Shown here piece by piece: positions 31,315-42,166 of a stretch of 64,000 nucleotides of DNA. Numbering within the stretch: the first letter of the stretch is position 1; every line of letters begins with the position of its first letter. The notes beneath the pieces are model-generated. The model made no database searches. It was not told the DNA's origin and was given only the letters and a program-made list of their open reading frames with translations. The position numbers and the translations under genes are program-made. The stretch lies in the NCBI GenBank assembly GCA_930367215.1, contig OV884060.1, forward strand, positions 12,108,001 through 12,172,000, given 5' to 3'. Source of the DNA: Pollenia angustigena. Its lineage: Eukaryota; Arthropoda; Insecta; Diptera; Polleniidae.

Positions 31315-33839
31315 GCTGCGAGTGTTAAACGGCAAGCCCTCTGAGGAGATTGAGTGGTTGCAATCGAAACATGTCAGGGTAACCTGTCCGTAAACACCTG
31401 GGTTCGAGCCCAGATTGAGTCAAGAATGAAAAATTATCAATAAATTTTAATTAATTTTCATGTTGTAAAATTCCTTTCTTCATAAAAATAATTTAATGAA
31501 AATTAAATTTAATGAACTTAAGCCTAATTAAAAATATTAAAAAAAAAATTTGGATTAAAAACCATAAATAGTTCAATAAAATAACCACAATACTAACAAT
31601 TGTTAAAGCTAAGGCACGAGCTCTATGTTTGCATTTGTCCTTCAAGTTGTGCTGAAAAGGTCAACAAGAATAAGAAAGACAAAAAATATGTACTTTGAAC
31701 TTCAAGAAGAATTCTTGACAAAAGTACGAAAAAACAGAAGTAAAGGAATAACATGTTAAAATGAATTAAAAATAGATAATCATTCAAAGCAAATTTCGAT
31801 CTACCAAAGGTTGAATACAATTTGGTTTAAGGATTGATGTTTGACTAATGACGTCAGCAGTCGTCGATGGCTGCGAGTGTTAAACGGCAAGCCCTCTGAG
31901 GAGATTGAGTGGTTGCAATCGAAACATGTCAGGGTAACCTGTCCGTAAACACCTGGGTTCGAGCCCAGATTGAGTCAAGAATGAAAAATTATCAATAAAT
32001 TTTAATTAATTTTCATGTTGTAAAATTCCTTTCTTCATAAAAATAATTTAATGAAAATTAAATTTAATGAACTTAAGCCTAATTAAAAATATTAAAAAAA
32101 AAATTTGGATTAAAAACCATAAATAGTTCAATAAAATAACCACAATACTAACAATTGTTAAAGCTAAGGCACGAGCTCTATGTTTGCATTTGTCCTTCAA
32201 GTTGTGCTGAAAAGGTCAACAAGAATAAGAAAGACAAAAAACAAAAAATATGTACTTTGAACTTCAAGAAGAATTCTTGACAAAAGTACGAAAAAACAGA
32301 AGTAAAGGAATAACATGTTAAAATGAATTAAAAATAGATAATCATTTAAAGCAAATTTCGATCTACCAAAGGTTGAATACAATTCGGTTTAAGGATTGAT
32401 GTTTGACTAATGACGTCAGCAGTCGTCGATGGCTGCGAGTGTTAAACGGCAAGCCCTCTGAGGAGATTGAGTGGTTGCAATCGAAACATGTCAGGGTAAC
32501 CTGTCCGTAAACACCTGGGTTCGAGCCCAGATTGAGTCAAGAATGAAAAATTATCAATAAATTTTAATTAATTTTCATGTTGTAAAATTCCTTTCTTCAT
32601 AAAAATAATTTAATGAAAATTAAATTTAATGAACTTAAGCCTAATTAAAAATATTAAAAAAAAATTTGGATTAAAAACCATAAATAGTTCAATAAAATAA
32701 CCACAATACTAATAATTGTTAAAGCTAAGGCACGAGCTCTATGTTTGCATTTGTCCTTCAAGTTGTGCTGAAAAGGTCAACAAGAATAAGAAAGACAAAA
32801 AACAAAAAATATGTACTTTGAACTTCAAGAAGAATTCTTGACAAAAGTACGAAAAAACAGAAGTAAAGGAATAACATGTTAAAATGAATTAAAAATAGAT
32901 AATCATTCAAAGCAAATTTCGATCTACCAAAGGTTGAATACAATTTGGTTTAAGGATTGATGTTTGACTAATGACGTCAGCAGTCGTCGATGGCTGCGAG
33001 TGTTAAACGGCAAGCCCTCTGAGGAGATTGAGTGGTTGCAATCGAAACATGTCAGGGTAACCTGTCCGTAAACACCTGGGTTCGAGCCCAGATTGAGTCA
33101 AGAATGAAAAATTATCAATAAATTTTAATTAATTTTCATGTTGTAAAATTCCTTTCTTCATAAAAATAATTTAATAAAAATTAAATTTAATGAACTTAAG
33201 CCTAATTAAAAATATTAAAAAAAAAATTTGGATTAAAAACCATAAATAGTTCAATAAAATAACCACAATACTAATAATTGTTAAAGCTAAGGCACGAGCT
33301 CTATGTTTGCATTTGTCCTTCAAGTTGTGCTGAAAAGGTCAACAAGAATAAGAAAGACAAAAAACAAAAAATATGTACTTTGAACTTCAAGAAGAATTCT
33401 TGACAAAAGTACGAAAAAACAGAAGTAAAGGAATAACATGTTAAAATGAATTAAAAATAGATAATCATTCAAAGCAAATTTCGATCTACCAAAGGTTGAA
33501 TACAATTTGGTTTAAGGATTGATGTTTGACTAATGACGTCAGCAGTCGTCGATGGCTGCGAGTGTTAAACGGCAAGCCCTCTGAGGAGATTGAGTGGTTG
33601 CAATCGAAACATGTCAGGGTAACCTGTCCGTAAACACCTGGGTTCGAGCCCAGATTGAGTCAAGAATGAAAAATTATCAATAAATTTTAATTAATTTTCA
33701 TGTTGTAAAATTCCTTTCTTCATAAAAATAATTTAATGAAAATTAAATTTAATGAACTTAAGCCTAATTAAAAATATTAAAAAAAAATTTGGATTAAAAA
33801 CCATAAATAGTTCAATAAAATAACCACAATACTAATAAT
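31315..33839 (+). mobile_element. Tandem array of about 562-bp tRNA-like repeat units, inserted as a block
   Basis: GGCTGCGAGTG starts at 31314, 31869, 32431, 32992 and 33554, giving four units of 555-562 bp and a partial fifth, differing at only a few positions. Each has an A-box-like TGGCTGCGAGTG, a B box GGTTCGAGCCC (31401 and 31956 in the first two), and an AT-rich tail ending CCACAATACTAAYAAT. The whole array is flanked by one 11-bp duplication, AGTTTTATTAG (31304-31314, 33840-33850), and copy B near 55370 is uninterrupted. Each unit contains a 61-65-codon minus-strand open frame, which I regard as fortuitous. Tandem units bounded by one target duplication imply insertion of at least a dimer, then local expansion. 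Confidence 0.88.
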
Positions 33840-33924
33840 AGTTTTATTAGCTTTTATTAAAAATAAATAAAAATTTTTTCAACGGTAAAGAATATTCAAG
33901 CTTTTCACCTAAAAAAAAAAATTA

Positions 33925-34260
33925 TAAGCTTCGTTTCAATGGCAGCAACAATTTCGTTTCTTTTTCTATCTAATTTCTTCTCAAAGTATTTCATATATTT
34001 TCCTTTCATTTTTCAAAAAAAAAAAAAAATGTAACGCAAGTTTTTTTTTAAAAAGTTGAGTCTACTTTAGCAACAATTTGTATGAAATTGTAAATAAGCT
34101 TTTAATGAAAATTTTAATAAAATGTTTTAAAAAATAATAATAACTACGTAATATTGTTCTGGACATAGTTTGCAATCGTTTAAAAATTAACAATGTGTGT
34201 GGTTGCGAAAAAAGTTCTTGCTTCAATGTAAACACTATGTGAAAATGTTGCTGTTATTGT
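33925..34260 (+). repeat. Direct repeat upstream of P450 A, matching sequence downstream of both genes
   Basis: AGCAACAATTTCGTTT, TAATTTCTTCYCAAAGTATT, AAAAAGTTGAGTC, GCAACAATTTGTAT, GAAAATTTTAAYAAAATG and GTGTGGTYGCG occur here and in the same order at 57620-58240, and partly at 36340-36890. The repeat therefore flanks the P450 unit on both sides. Confidence 0.65.
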
Positions 34261-34600
34261 GAACGAAGCTTTATTATTTTAACAACGAAAAAAAAAAAAA
34301 TCTTATAAAACGTATTAAAAAAGCTTGATTTAATTTTTAAGAATAAAGCTTTTTTAAAGCTTTTTAAAAAAAGCTTTCTTCTAAGCCGATATTCAAAAAA
34401 GCTTTAGAACTTCTGTTATAACAATAATATAATTTTTCTTTTCATATTCAAGTATGACTTAATTCAATCGTTTATAAAAGCGTAATTTTCCTAAAGTTGA
34501 ACACAAATTTAATTACAACCGGGTCTTGACTCTCTGTAGCGTGAAATCTGCCAAATCATAAAGGTATAAAAAAACAATTTTACAATTCGTTGTTTTTTTC

Positions 34601-34630
34601 TATAAAAACACGCAAGCTTTTCAATTCAGC
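34601..34630 (+). promoter_or_regulatory. Core promoter of P450 A (TATA box and initiator)
   Basis: TATAAAA at 34601-34607 is followed by ATTCAGC with its A at 34628, 27 bp from the first T, the normal TATA-to-start spacing in flies. The predicted start gives a 5' UTR of about 45 nt before the ATG at 34673. A second TATA-like run (TATAAAAAAA, about 34565) in this copy is TTTAAAAAA in copy B. Confidence 0.6.
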
Positions 34631-34672
34631 AAATAGTTAATTAGTAATCGTTGTTTATTAAACAACAGCAAA

Positions 34673-36263
34673 ATGGAAGTAACAACGGCTTTACTCTACG
34701 TAATAATCGTCATAGTTTCACTGGCGATATATTTTCTGAAACGCAATTTGAGTTATTGGAAGAATCAAGGCATACCACATGAAGAACCCCACATATTAAT
34801 GGGCAATTTTAAGGGTATACGAACTACCCATCAGATTGGAGAAATAGTATCGGAATATTATAAAAAATTTAAAGGAACCGGTCCCTTTGCTGGCATCTAT
34901 AGGGTACAGCGCCCGGCTGTAGTGCTGCTGGACAAATTACTAATTAAAAATGTGCTTATCAAGGATTTTAGTAACTTTACGGATCGTGGACTGTACTATA
35001 ATGAAAAATCTGATCCCTTGACAGGTCATTTGGTTTTAGTAGATGGTCAAAAATGGAAAGCTTTGAGAAATAAACTATCGCCAGTTTTTACTACGGGAAA
35101 AATGAAGTACATGTACCCTACGCTTTTAAAAGTGGCCGATAAATTTATGCAGGTCTTAAGCGAAAAAGTGAAAGCGGACCCTGTTGTAAATGTTCACGAA
35201 ATGTTGGGTCGTTATACCATGGATATTATAAGTAGTTGTGGTTTTGGAATTGAGTGCAACTGCTTAACTAATTCCAAATCCGAGTTTCCTCATTTCAGCA
35301 AAAAGTCAATTACGGTACAACGCCATAATGCGTTGATTATGGCCTTAATAGACAGTTTCCCTAAACTGGCCCGAAAACTTGGCATGCGAATTATACCCGA
35401 AGATGTTCACCAATTCTTTATGAGAACGATCAAGGACACTATAGCGTACAGAGAAGAACATAAAATACAAAGAAACGATTTCTTAAATATCCTACTCGAG
35501 TTGAAGAATAATGAAGGTGAAAAGTCGGGTCTGGGAGGTTTAAGTGTAGAGGAGATTTGTGCCCAAGTTTTTATTTTCTTTCTGGGAGGTTTTGAAACTT
35601 CTTCTTCAACAGTGACTTATGCTCTTTATGAATTGGCTCAGCACCAGGACATTCAAGAACGCCTAAGGCAAGAGGTTAATGTGGTTTTCGAAAATAGCGC
35701 CGACAAACAACTGAGTTATGACAATCTTAAGGAAATGACCTACTTGGATCAAGTATTATCAGGTAAGAACACGCACACTTTAATTTTAGTTTTAGAATAG
35801 TTTCAAACAAAATATTATTTTATTCACTACAGAAACTCTACGCAAATATCCAGTTGTGGCCCAACTAAGCCGCCAGGCTTTAAATGATTATGTAGTTCCT
35901 GGTCATTCTAGTTATGTGGTTAAAAAAGGCATGCCTGTGTTTATACCCGTCTTAGGTATTCATCATGATCCTGAGTTTTATCCAAATCCCCAAGAGTTCG
36001 ACCCTGAACGCTTTGCACCAGAAGTGGCTAAACTGCGGGACTCTGTCGAATATTTGCCTTTTGGTGATGGTCCCCGCAGTTGCATCGGTGAACGTTTTGG
36101 CCAAATGCAATCTCGTTTAGGTTTGGCCTATTTAATAAGACATTTCCGTTTCACAACCTGCCCTAAGACTGAGATGCCCATTGTATATGAACCAAAAGCT
36201 ACCATTTATGTACCAAAAAATAATATCTATTTAAATCTTGAGGAAATAAAATTAAAATTTTGA
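34673..36263 (+). CDS. Cytochrome P450, CYP6A-like (copy A), two exons
   Basis: Exons 34673-35762 and 35833-36263 flank a 70-bp phase-1 GTAAGA..CACTACAG intron at the position common in CYP6 genes, giving 506 residues, normal for the family. An N-terminal signal anchor (about residues 3-21) puts it on the endoplasmic reticulum, where such enzymes oxidise toxins, insecticides or endogenous lipids with electrons from P450 reductase. Visible motifs are helix C WKALR (128-132), I-helix GGFETSSST (305-313), ETLR (364-367), PERF (421-424) and haem loop PFGDGPRSCIG (439-449) with Cys447 as ligand. Unusual details are Gly305 instead of the common Ala in AGFET, and Ser446 before the haem cysteine. All essential residues are present, so it is probably functional. 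Substrate unknown. The paralogue is at 55884-57469. Confidence 0.95.
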
Positions 36264-36387
36264 GCTAAAAAACAACTTTGCATACATTTTTTAAATGAAT
36301 TATTTTTACCTGAAACTTTTAAGTGAAAACTTTAAAGCTTTGTTCACAATGAAAGCAACAATTTCGTTTTTGCTTCTCTCTAATGTG

Positions 36388-36745
36388 TTAAAATGTTAAA
36401 ATAAATTAAAATAGATAATCATTCAAAGCAAAATTCGATCTACCAAAGGTTGAATACAATTTGGTTTAAGGATTGATGTTTGACTAATGACGTCAGCAGT
36501 CGTCGATGGCTGCGAGTGTTAAACGGCAAGCCCTCTGAGGAGATTGAGTGGTTGCAATCGAAACATGTCAGGGTAACCTGTCCGTAAACACCTGGGTTCG
36601 AGCCCAGATTGAGTCAAGAATGAAAAATTATCAATAAATTTGAATTAATTTTCATGTTGTAAAATTCCTTTCTTCATAAAAATAATTTAATGAAAATTAA
36701 ATTTAATGAACTTAAGCCTAATTAAAAATATTAAAAATTTGGATT
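36388..36745 (+). repeat. Truncated tRNA-like repeat copy just 3' of P450 A
   Basis: From AAATTAAAATAGATAATC to AAAAATTTGGATT it matches the array unit, including ATGGCTGCGAGTG and GGTTCGAGCCC (B box at about 36596). The 3' tail after GGATT is missing. It starts about 125 bp past the P450 stop, so it may lie in the 3' UTR. Compared with copy B, about 450 bp of flanking sequence (57661-58111) are gone here. Confidence 0.7.
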
Positions 36746-37259
36746 TAAAAGATTTTAACAAAATGTTAGAACAATTAATAATAAATACAAAACATTGTGC
36801 TGGGAAAAATTTTGCAAACGGTTTCTTTATTTGAAATCTGTGTGGTCGCGGAAAAAATTGTTGCTCTATTATGAACACCAGTGAAAATAAGTCTTTATTG
36901 TTTATGTGGTACATTATTGTTTTTATTTTATTGTTTTTATAATTTTTAAATAGACGATCCCTTGAAAAAGTCGACAAACAATCGACGAAACGTCGGGAAC
37001 AAAATATTGTAATTAAAAATTGAATTTTATTTACATCCAAGAAATTTAGGCCCTATTAGCTTGACAAAAATAATATCAATAACAAATTTGATTTTTTTTA
37101 TTGCTGTTTTAAAATAAATTCCCAAGCGAAAATATTCATTTTATTTTGAAAAACAGACAATAAAGGTGGATTATTCGATGCTTCTTATGTATCTTCAATT
37201 GTTTGTTAAAGAAAATGGAGAGGAAAATAAAAGTCATATTATTTTTAATTATTTTCATC

Positions 37260-37835
37260 CCATCAACAATAAATTTTAGAGTTTTTCTCAAGAATAAAAA
37301 TTTGGGAATTAAGCACGAGTAACAAAATCTTTTAAATTAAAATTGCGTATTCCCAAAAATTACTTTGATAATAAACAGGCAAGTGCACGACTTAAAAAAG
37401 CTTAAGCTGGCAACATGCTTTTGCAAGTTGTTTTTGTTTTCATTTGGTTTTTTCTTAACCAACCTACAACTACAATTTATGTTGGAAGAATTCCAATCAA
37501 ATGTAGTGGGGAATGTAAGAAGAGATAAACTCACTCTTTATTGTTGATGTTTTTGTTTAAACTTTGATATTGTTACAAGTAGAACTGTTGCTTATAAGTC
37601 TTATACGTTTAACAGTTTTATTTGGTTTAATATCTTTAGGTTTTCTTAAATCTTTTTGGATGAAGTTTCCTGACGATCTGGCCTAAGCAACCAGTGAAAT
37701 GCGCATAGGAATAGCTTATCTCATCAACAATAAATTTCAAGTGTTTTTATCATAAATAAAAATTGGGAATTAAGCACGAATAACGAAATCTTTTAAATTA
37801 AAATTTTGTATTCCCAAAAATTACTTTGATATTTT
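37260..37835 (+). repeat. Direct repeat pair in the downstream duplicated region
   Basis: About 110 bp beginning ATCAACAATAAATTT and containing GGGAATTAAGCACGARTAAC and GTATTCCCAAAAATTACTTT occurs at 37260-37375 and again at 37727-37833. Copy B has one such copy near 58603 and lacks most of the segment between. The inverted relative is at 25540-25960. Confidence 0.6.
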
Positions 37836-38284
37836 TTTATATCTTTTTTTTATTTAAGTATTCAGAAAACTAAGCAATTGTTGCAATATAAATGCAAAAA
37901 TGCAGCTCAATTCAATTTTTATGTTCATTTGGTTTCGAACAAGAATTAAAATCAAACCAATTCAAGAAATAACTTGCACAACGAAATAATTTTTATCTCT
38001 CTCTTCAAAGTAAGACGTCAAACTCAATATTAAAAAAAAATTTGGCCTTGACAAAATCATTGTTCGGAACGCATGGGTGAATCAAGCTTAAGTGTACATT
38101 TTGCCATTTCGGGCAAAATCTTGATTAATAGCAGGCAGAATTTAAAAAAATTAATACCAAGATTTGCACGTTAGCGTACAAAATATGATACACAACGATT
38201 GTGAGCCGATTTTTCTGGTAAAATTACAATTCTGCTTTTTAAATACCCGTTAAGCTAGAAACGAACTTCATCGTTGGTTAAACT

Positions 38285-38425
38285 TCCAGTTGATTTTCAG
38301 CCCATTTAACGATCGCACGATGCAATTGATGGTCCAATGACTTTAATTCTTGCTCCAATCGGATCTTATATGGACGTAGGCCAAGATCTTTCCTCAAAAG
38401 TTTGCATGGTGTGGACGGGCAAACT
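38285..38425 (-). pseudogene. Mariner-like transposase N-terminal/linker relic (copy A)
   Basis: The minus strand reads PCKLLRKDLGLRPYKIRLEQ and then ELKSLDHQLHRAIVKWAENQ before a stop. This is the helix-turn-helix/linker segment of mariner transposases (LRKDLGLRPYKIQLxQELKP). Further on, PTMKFVSS and frame-shifted KKQNC remnants recall the catalytic start. The paralogous relic is at 59063-59202. Confidence 0.65.
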
Positions 38426-38959
38426 TACATCTACAGTGGTGATGGCTTTTTCTGTAATATTATCCCAAAGAGTAAATGTAGTTGTGAGTTGATCGATAGT
38501 ATTACGAATTAGCTGCTCGGAAAGACGATTTTCGCACCGGACATTTTAGAAGTGGTCTATAAGTTTGGCGAACAGAGCGCGAATTTTTGAAATAAATTTC
38601 CGCGATTTGTAATAGTAAAATAACAAAAATTCCAAAAATACTTCATTAGTATGACAGGCGGTTTCAATGTTATCCCTTTCTACGCAGTCTTTTAAAAAAT
38701 TTTTAAAAATTCAACGAAATTCACCGAATTATTTGGCAAAAAAATTTTTATAAAAAACTTATCGCTTGCCAGAAATTTTGACATAAAATTTTATCGCCAA
38801 CAAAATAACTAAAGCAAAAATATAGTCAGCCATAATTTTTCGTTAAAAACTTATGTATACTTAGCCATAATTTTTTAACACAAGGCAAATTTTTCTTTAG
38901 CCATGTTTTTCAACAAAAAATGTTTTATTTGCCACATCTTTTAATTGAAATAATTATTT

Positions 38960-39237
38960 CCCAGTAAAAACTTCGCCTACAAAATAATGTGTTAAGTAAT
39001 CAGAAAAACATTAAAGCAGTACTTACAATTCTACTAAAAAAAAGAAAAACAAAGAATTTTACAAGGGAAGTCGCTAAATGAACGTATTCATAAGTCAATC
39101 ATTATTTTTTTTACCTACATACATCCACAAAAAAGTATTTAGAGAAGTTGTTATAGAAGCAGTTATGGAAAAAAGCTACTAAATAATGAGTGGAAGAAGC
39201 TCTTCATTTTGAAAAAGTAAGCAAAGTTTTTACTGGG
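38960..39237. mobile_element. CCCAGTAAAAACTT MITE (copy A)
   Basis: CCCAGTAAAAACTTCGCCTA is mirrored by the complement ending ACTGGG at 39237. The paralogue is at 59739-59989, so insertion predates the duplication. Related to 2626-3231. Confidence 0.7.
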
Positions 39238-40292
39238 TTGTTATTGGAATTCTATCGCTAGTAAGCCTATTCCTTCTGGCTATAGCTTGTCATGGACGGC
39301 TTACGATATAAATGTCTACTTTGAGAAACATTAAACAAGGAATGCTTAAACAGGTGGTCTGTCAGGTATTTTTTGTCTGAGTAAAGAAATGTGAATTCAA
39401 TGTTAAATATTTAAAATTTCCCTTTGAAGGCGAAGCAAGAGAAAGAGAACATTAAGTTTCGAAACAAATAATTTTTAAAGAAATCATCTAAAGAGAATGT
39501 TAGTGCCGACGACATTTTTTTGGGGGACTCCTCTGTTAATGTATTACAAGCATCTCATTTTCTGTTATCTAAGAAAATGATAACATACATTTTTTTTGTA
39601 AAAAAACCATGTTATTTACCAGAAAATGTTAAGTTGCATCGACTCTTTAACTTATCCTGTTTAGTAACATTTGAAAATAAGCCAAAATCTTATTACGACT
39701 AAAAATAATTCATGGTTTTATGTGGCTAGTGTTTTGCGTTAACTTAAAGAGTTTAACTCGTTGAAAATAAAAATAAAGAAATATTTTCGCGTTTGTAACA
39801 AATTATGCGATATTTTATGTATTAAGAAAGAATTTTAACTTACAAAGTGTTTTTAGCTTTTCTGAATTAATTACGGATGAGAAATATGAAACAAGTTGCA
39901 TAAGAAATTAATCATACGCCTACAAACATTTAAAAAAATTTGCAATTGCAAAGGAATAATTAGAAATTAATGGTATTTCTTATAAAACAAATAAATAAAT
40001 TAATTAAATTGTTAAACATTATATATCGTTAGCTAAAACGCAAAAGGGCGTAATTAACAATTCAATTCAAAATCGAGTTTTTGATTGATTATTGTAAGCG
40101 TCATTATTGTCTCGACAAAGTTTTACACTTCTGCGATAAATAATTATGCTTTTATTTACAAAAAAAAGGGGCCGTAACTTCTAGTCTGTTTAATTGATAA
40201 ATGCAAAACGACGTAATTAACCCTAGAATACTAACATACGTAGATTTTACTTGTAGTTTTTTTTAATGGTTGCTTTGCAAGCGTGTAGCGGC
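39238..40292. other. Shared duplicated intergenic sequence, no gene
   Basis: Aligns with about 59990-61052. No conserved coding frame between the copies. Confidence 0.5.
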
Positions 40293-40646
40293 CTCACAAC
40301 CAGTGTTGCCAAAACTTGGTGACAAAAAATGGCTAAATTTACGGAAAAATGGCTATAAATGAGCTAAAAGCTTTCTTTAATAAAAACACATTAAAGTTCA
40401 ATAACAAAACAGAAATAATTCATTTAAAGTTGTTTACGATGAAATTGTGAGTTAAGATCAATTTGTTAAATAAGAATAAACGTAAATTAATATTAAAAAA
40501 TTAAATCATCGAAAAATTCGATGTCTTTATTGTTCATCTCATAGGAATCACTGATTAGTTTCAAATATTCATAAGTTTTAAATAATTTTAAGGTAAATCA
40601 TAATCGCGACAACATTTACGAAACCTTTTGAGTCCAGATCTACAAT

Positions 40647-40702
40647 AAAAAACAAGTAAGAAAGTATAGTCGGTTAAACCCGACTTTATAATACCCTACA
40701 CC
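40647..40702 (-). repeat. Helentron-type terminal fragment
   Basis: AAAACAAGTAAGAAAGTATA is followed by an AGTCGG/CCGACT hairpin and TATAATACCCTAC. This is the complement of a terminus like that at 43730-43766 (hairpin then CTTACTTGTTTT). Only the end is present. Confidence 0.5.
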
Positions 40703-40728
40703 ACATTAGAAACTTTGTACCAATTTTA

Positions 40729-40944
40729 TCAAATAATCTCTAAATTGCGACCTGTACTTTGCGCACAAGGTTTACATGAACAGCCAGCCAGCCGGACAAA
40801 CATCGTTCTTCCAATTGGTAAAATCGAATTAACGGTTGCTTGATGTAACCGATTTCTCAAAATACTTTTAACGATGTTTACTTGGCTAAACACCCTCTCT
40901 ACTTCAGCATTAGACCATGGAAGTGAGAGCAACTTTATAGTCAA
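40729..40944 (-). pseudogene. hAT transposase C-terminal dimerisation segment
   Basis: The minus strand reads LSLPWSNAEVERVFSQVN then IVKSILRNRLHQATVNSIL, the hallmark of the hAT C-terminal dimerisation domain (LSxPxSNAxVERVFSxxNxxKSxxRNRL). The RNase H-like catalytic core and BED zinc finger are missing, and about 72 residues remain. It is the coding remnant of the surrounding hAT element. Confidence 0.85.
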
Positions 40945-41527
40945 TTCTGAAATTTCTAAAACAATTTTGTTGCCAGAAAGAAACAGGGATGTTTGTGTTG
41001 GTCCATTTTATAAATTTAATAGTGGAATTCTGAAATTTCTAAAACAATTTTGTTGCCAGAAAGAAACAGCGACGTTTGTGTTGGTCCATTTTATAAATTT
41101 AATAGTGGAGTACTGTTCCTTTATTTTGAAAGATGTTTCAGCGTCTTAGTTTATAGCGATTTTCAACATTTGTAAAAGTTGTGATTTAAATTAAAGGCGT
41201 TTTAATTGTTCAAATGTTTATTTTACTTTTATAATAAAATAAAAATTATTCTTTTAAAGAAAAACGGCAAAAAAATGTATGACTAAACAAATTGAAAAAT
41301 GGCTAATGGCTAAACTCATTTTTTAATGGCTAAACAGGGTGAAAAATGGTTAAAACTAGCCACTATTTGGCTAAATTGGCAACACTGCTCACAACACCAA
41401 ATTTCACAAGTGCTTGCAACAATAACTTTTAAACAAGCACAAAATCAAAAACAAAACTTTTTTAGCCTTCAAAGTGCTTTGATTCTGTGTTCTCTAAAAG
41501 ACATACAAATCGACAATATGCAGTGAG

Positions 41528-41674
41528 TGCCAATTTACACGTTGCAAGTCTTATTGATCAGCTTGCTACCTTATAGGCGAGAGAGAGTGAGAGAGAAACG
41601 TTTATTTTCCTCTCTTCACTCTCGTTATAAAGTAGCAAGCTGATCAATAAGACTTGCAACGTGTGAATTAGGAC
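41528..41674. mobile_element. 147-bp MITE with 32-bp perfect arms (copy A only)
   Basis: 41538-41569 (starting CACGTTGCAAGTC) and 41632-41663 are perfect reverse complements. A TGAG target duplication lies at 41524-41527 and 41675-41678, and copy B has the uninterrupted GCAGTGAGCACC near 61198-61210. Confidence 0.8.
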
Positions 41675-41888
41675 TGAGCACCAGCATTTTTCTTGAAATG
41701 TTGGTGTTTTTCTTTGTTTTGCTTGCCCTATAAAATTTATTTTATTATTTTTTGAATTTTTTTTTAATAACGAACACAAATGGGACATGAAAATAGCATT
41801 CATTTAGGCGTTTAAGGAGAAGATTCTCTAGTACTTAAAATTTATGTGGCGTTAAAATTCAGTCTGCGCCACCCTGTTTAAAGATATA

Positions 41889-42166
41889 AGTGTGAATTCA
41901 TGTCTTATTGAAAAGATTCTTAATTTTTCTTCTTTGAACATGAAGTGGCGTTCAAATGATTCATGTCATATTGACGACATGTTTTTTATTTTATATAGTC
42001 GTGCGTATGCATGTGTCCTTTTTTTGAAAACAATAACAAAATTAAACAACAAATGAAAAAGCAAAACGTAAAGACAGTACATGCATCTGTGTACTCGTAT
42101 CTTTTCCCCTCGATTTTCTCGCCCATAAAGTAGCAATCATGTCAATAAGACATGAGCCGTATGAAC
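41889..42166. mobile_element. Diverged relative of the 41528 MITE
   Basis: TGTGAATTCATGTCTTATTG at the left and the complementary TCAATAAGACATGAGCC at the right resemble the arms of the neighbouring MITE with substitutions. Boundaries are approximate. Confidence 0.5.

Larger units (their letters stand above)
40301..41387 (-). mobile_element. hAT element with transposase tail (copy A only)
   Basis: CAGTGTTGCCAAAACTTGG at 40301 is mirrored by TTGGCAACACTG ending at 41387. GGCTAAATTT words repeat near both ends. Perfect 8-bp duplications, CTCACAAC, lie at 40293-40300 and 41388-41395. Copy B has a single CTCACAAC near 61053, the empty site. Inside are a transposase C-terminus, an 83-bp tandem duplication (40944-41026, 41027-41109) and a Helentron-like end (40647-40702). 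Confidence 0.92.
26205..41714 (+). repeat. Segmental duplication, copy A
   Basis: Apart from private insertions and deletions this interval aligns collinearly with 48467-61236. It starts near TTCTGTATGACGTGCT and ends near TTCTTGAAATGTTGGTG, and both copies contain a mariner relic, the P450 gene, another mariner relic and a CCCAGTAAAAAC MITE in the same order and orientation. Insertions seen only in A are the MITE at 26583, hAT elements at 28266 and 40301, LINE at 30046, MITE at 30528, tRNA-like array at 31315, and MITE at 41528. Confidence 0.9.

Noticed and set aside
31386..31430. True tRNA gene at the GGTTCGAGCCC B box
   Set aside because: The A and B boxes are about 88 bp apart, and no acceptor stem or anticodon arm can be drawn, so this is only tRNA-like.
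31623..33505. Four near-identical 61-65-codon minus-strand open frames, one per array unit, beginning MYSTFGRSKFALNDY
   Set aside because: They are repeated only because the DNA unit is repeated. The composition is low-complexity hydrophobic, the related single copies do not preserve the frame, and no known domain is seen.
31315..33839. CRISPR-like array
   Set aside because: Units are about 562 bp with no short repeat/unique spacer alternation, and the genome is eukaryotic.
36390..36768. Possible AAAATGTTA target duplication around the tRNA-like copy 3' of P450 A
   Set aside because: The copy is 3'-truncated and one of the two words lies well outside its end and is also present in copy B, so the match is likely chance.
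40217..40245. piggyBac-like end TTAACCCTAGAATAC (also at 60972, and TTAACCCTAGGATTACC at 23024)
   Set aside because: No matching inverted end with TTAA could be found for any of the three, so an element cannot be defined.
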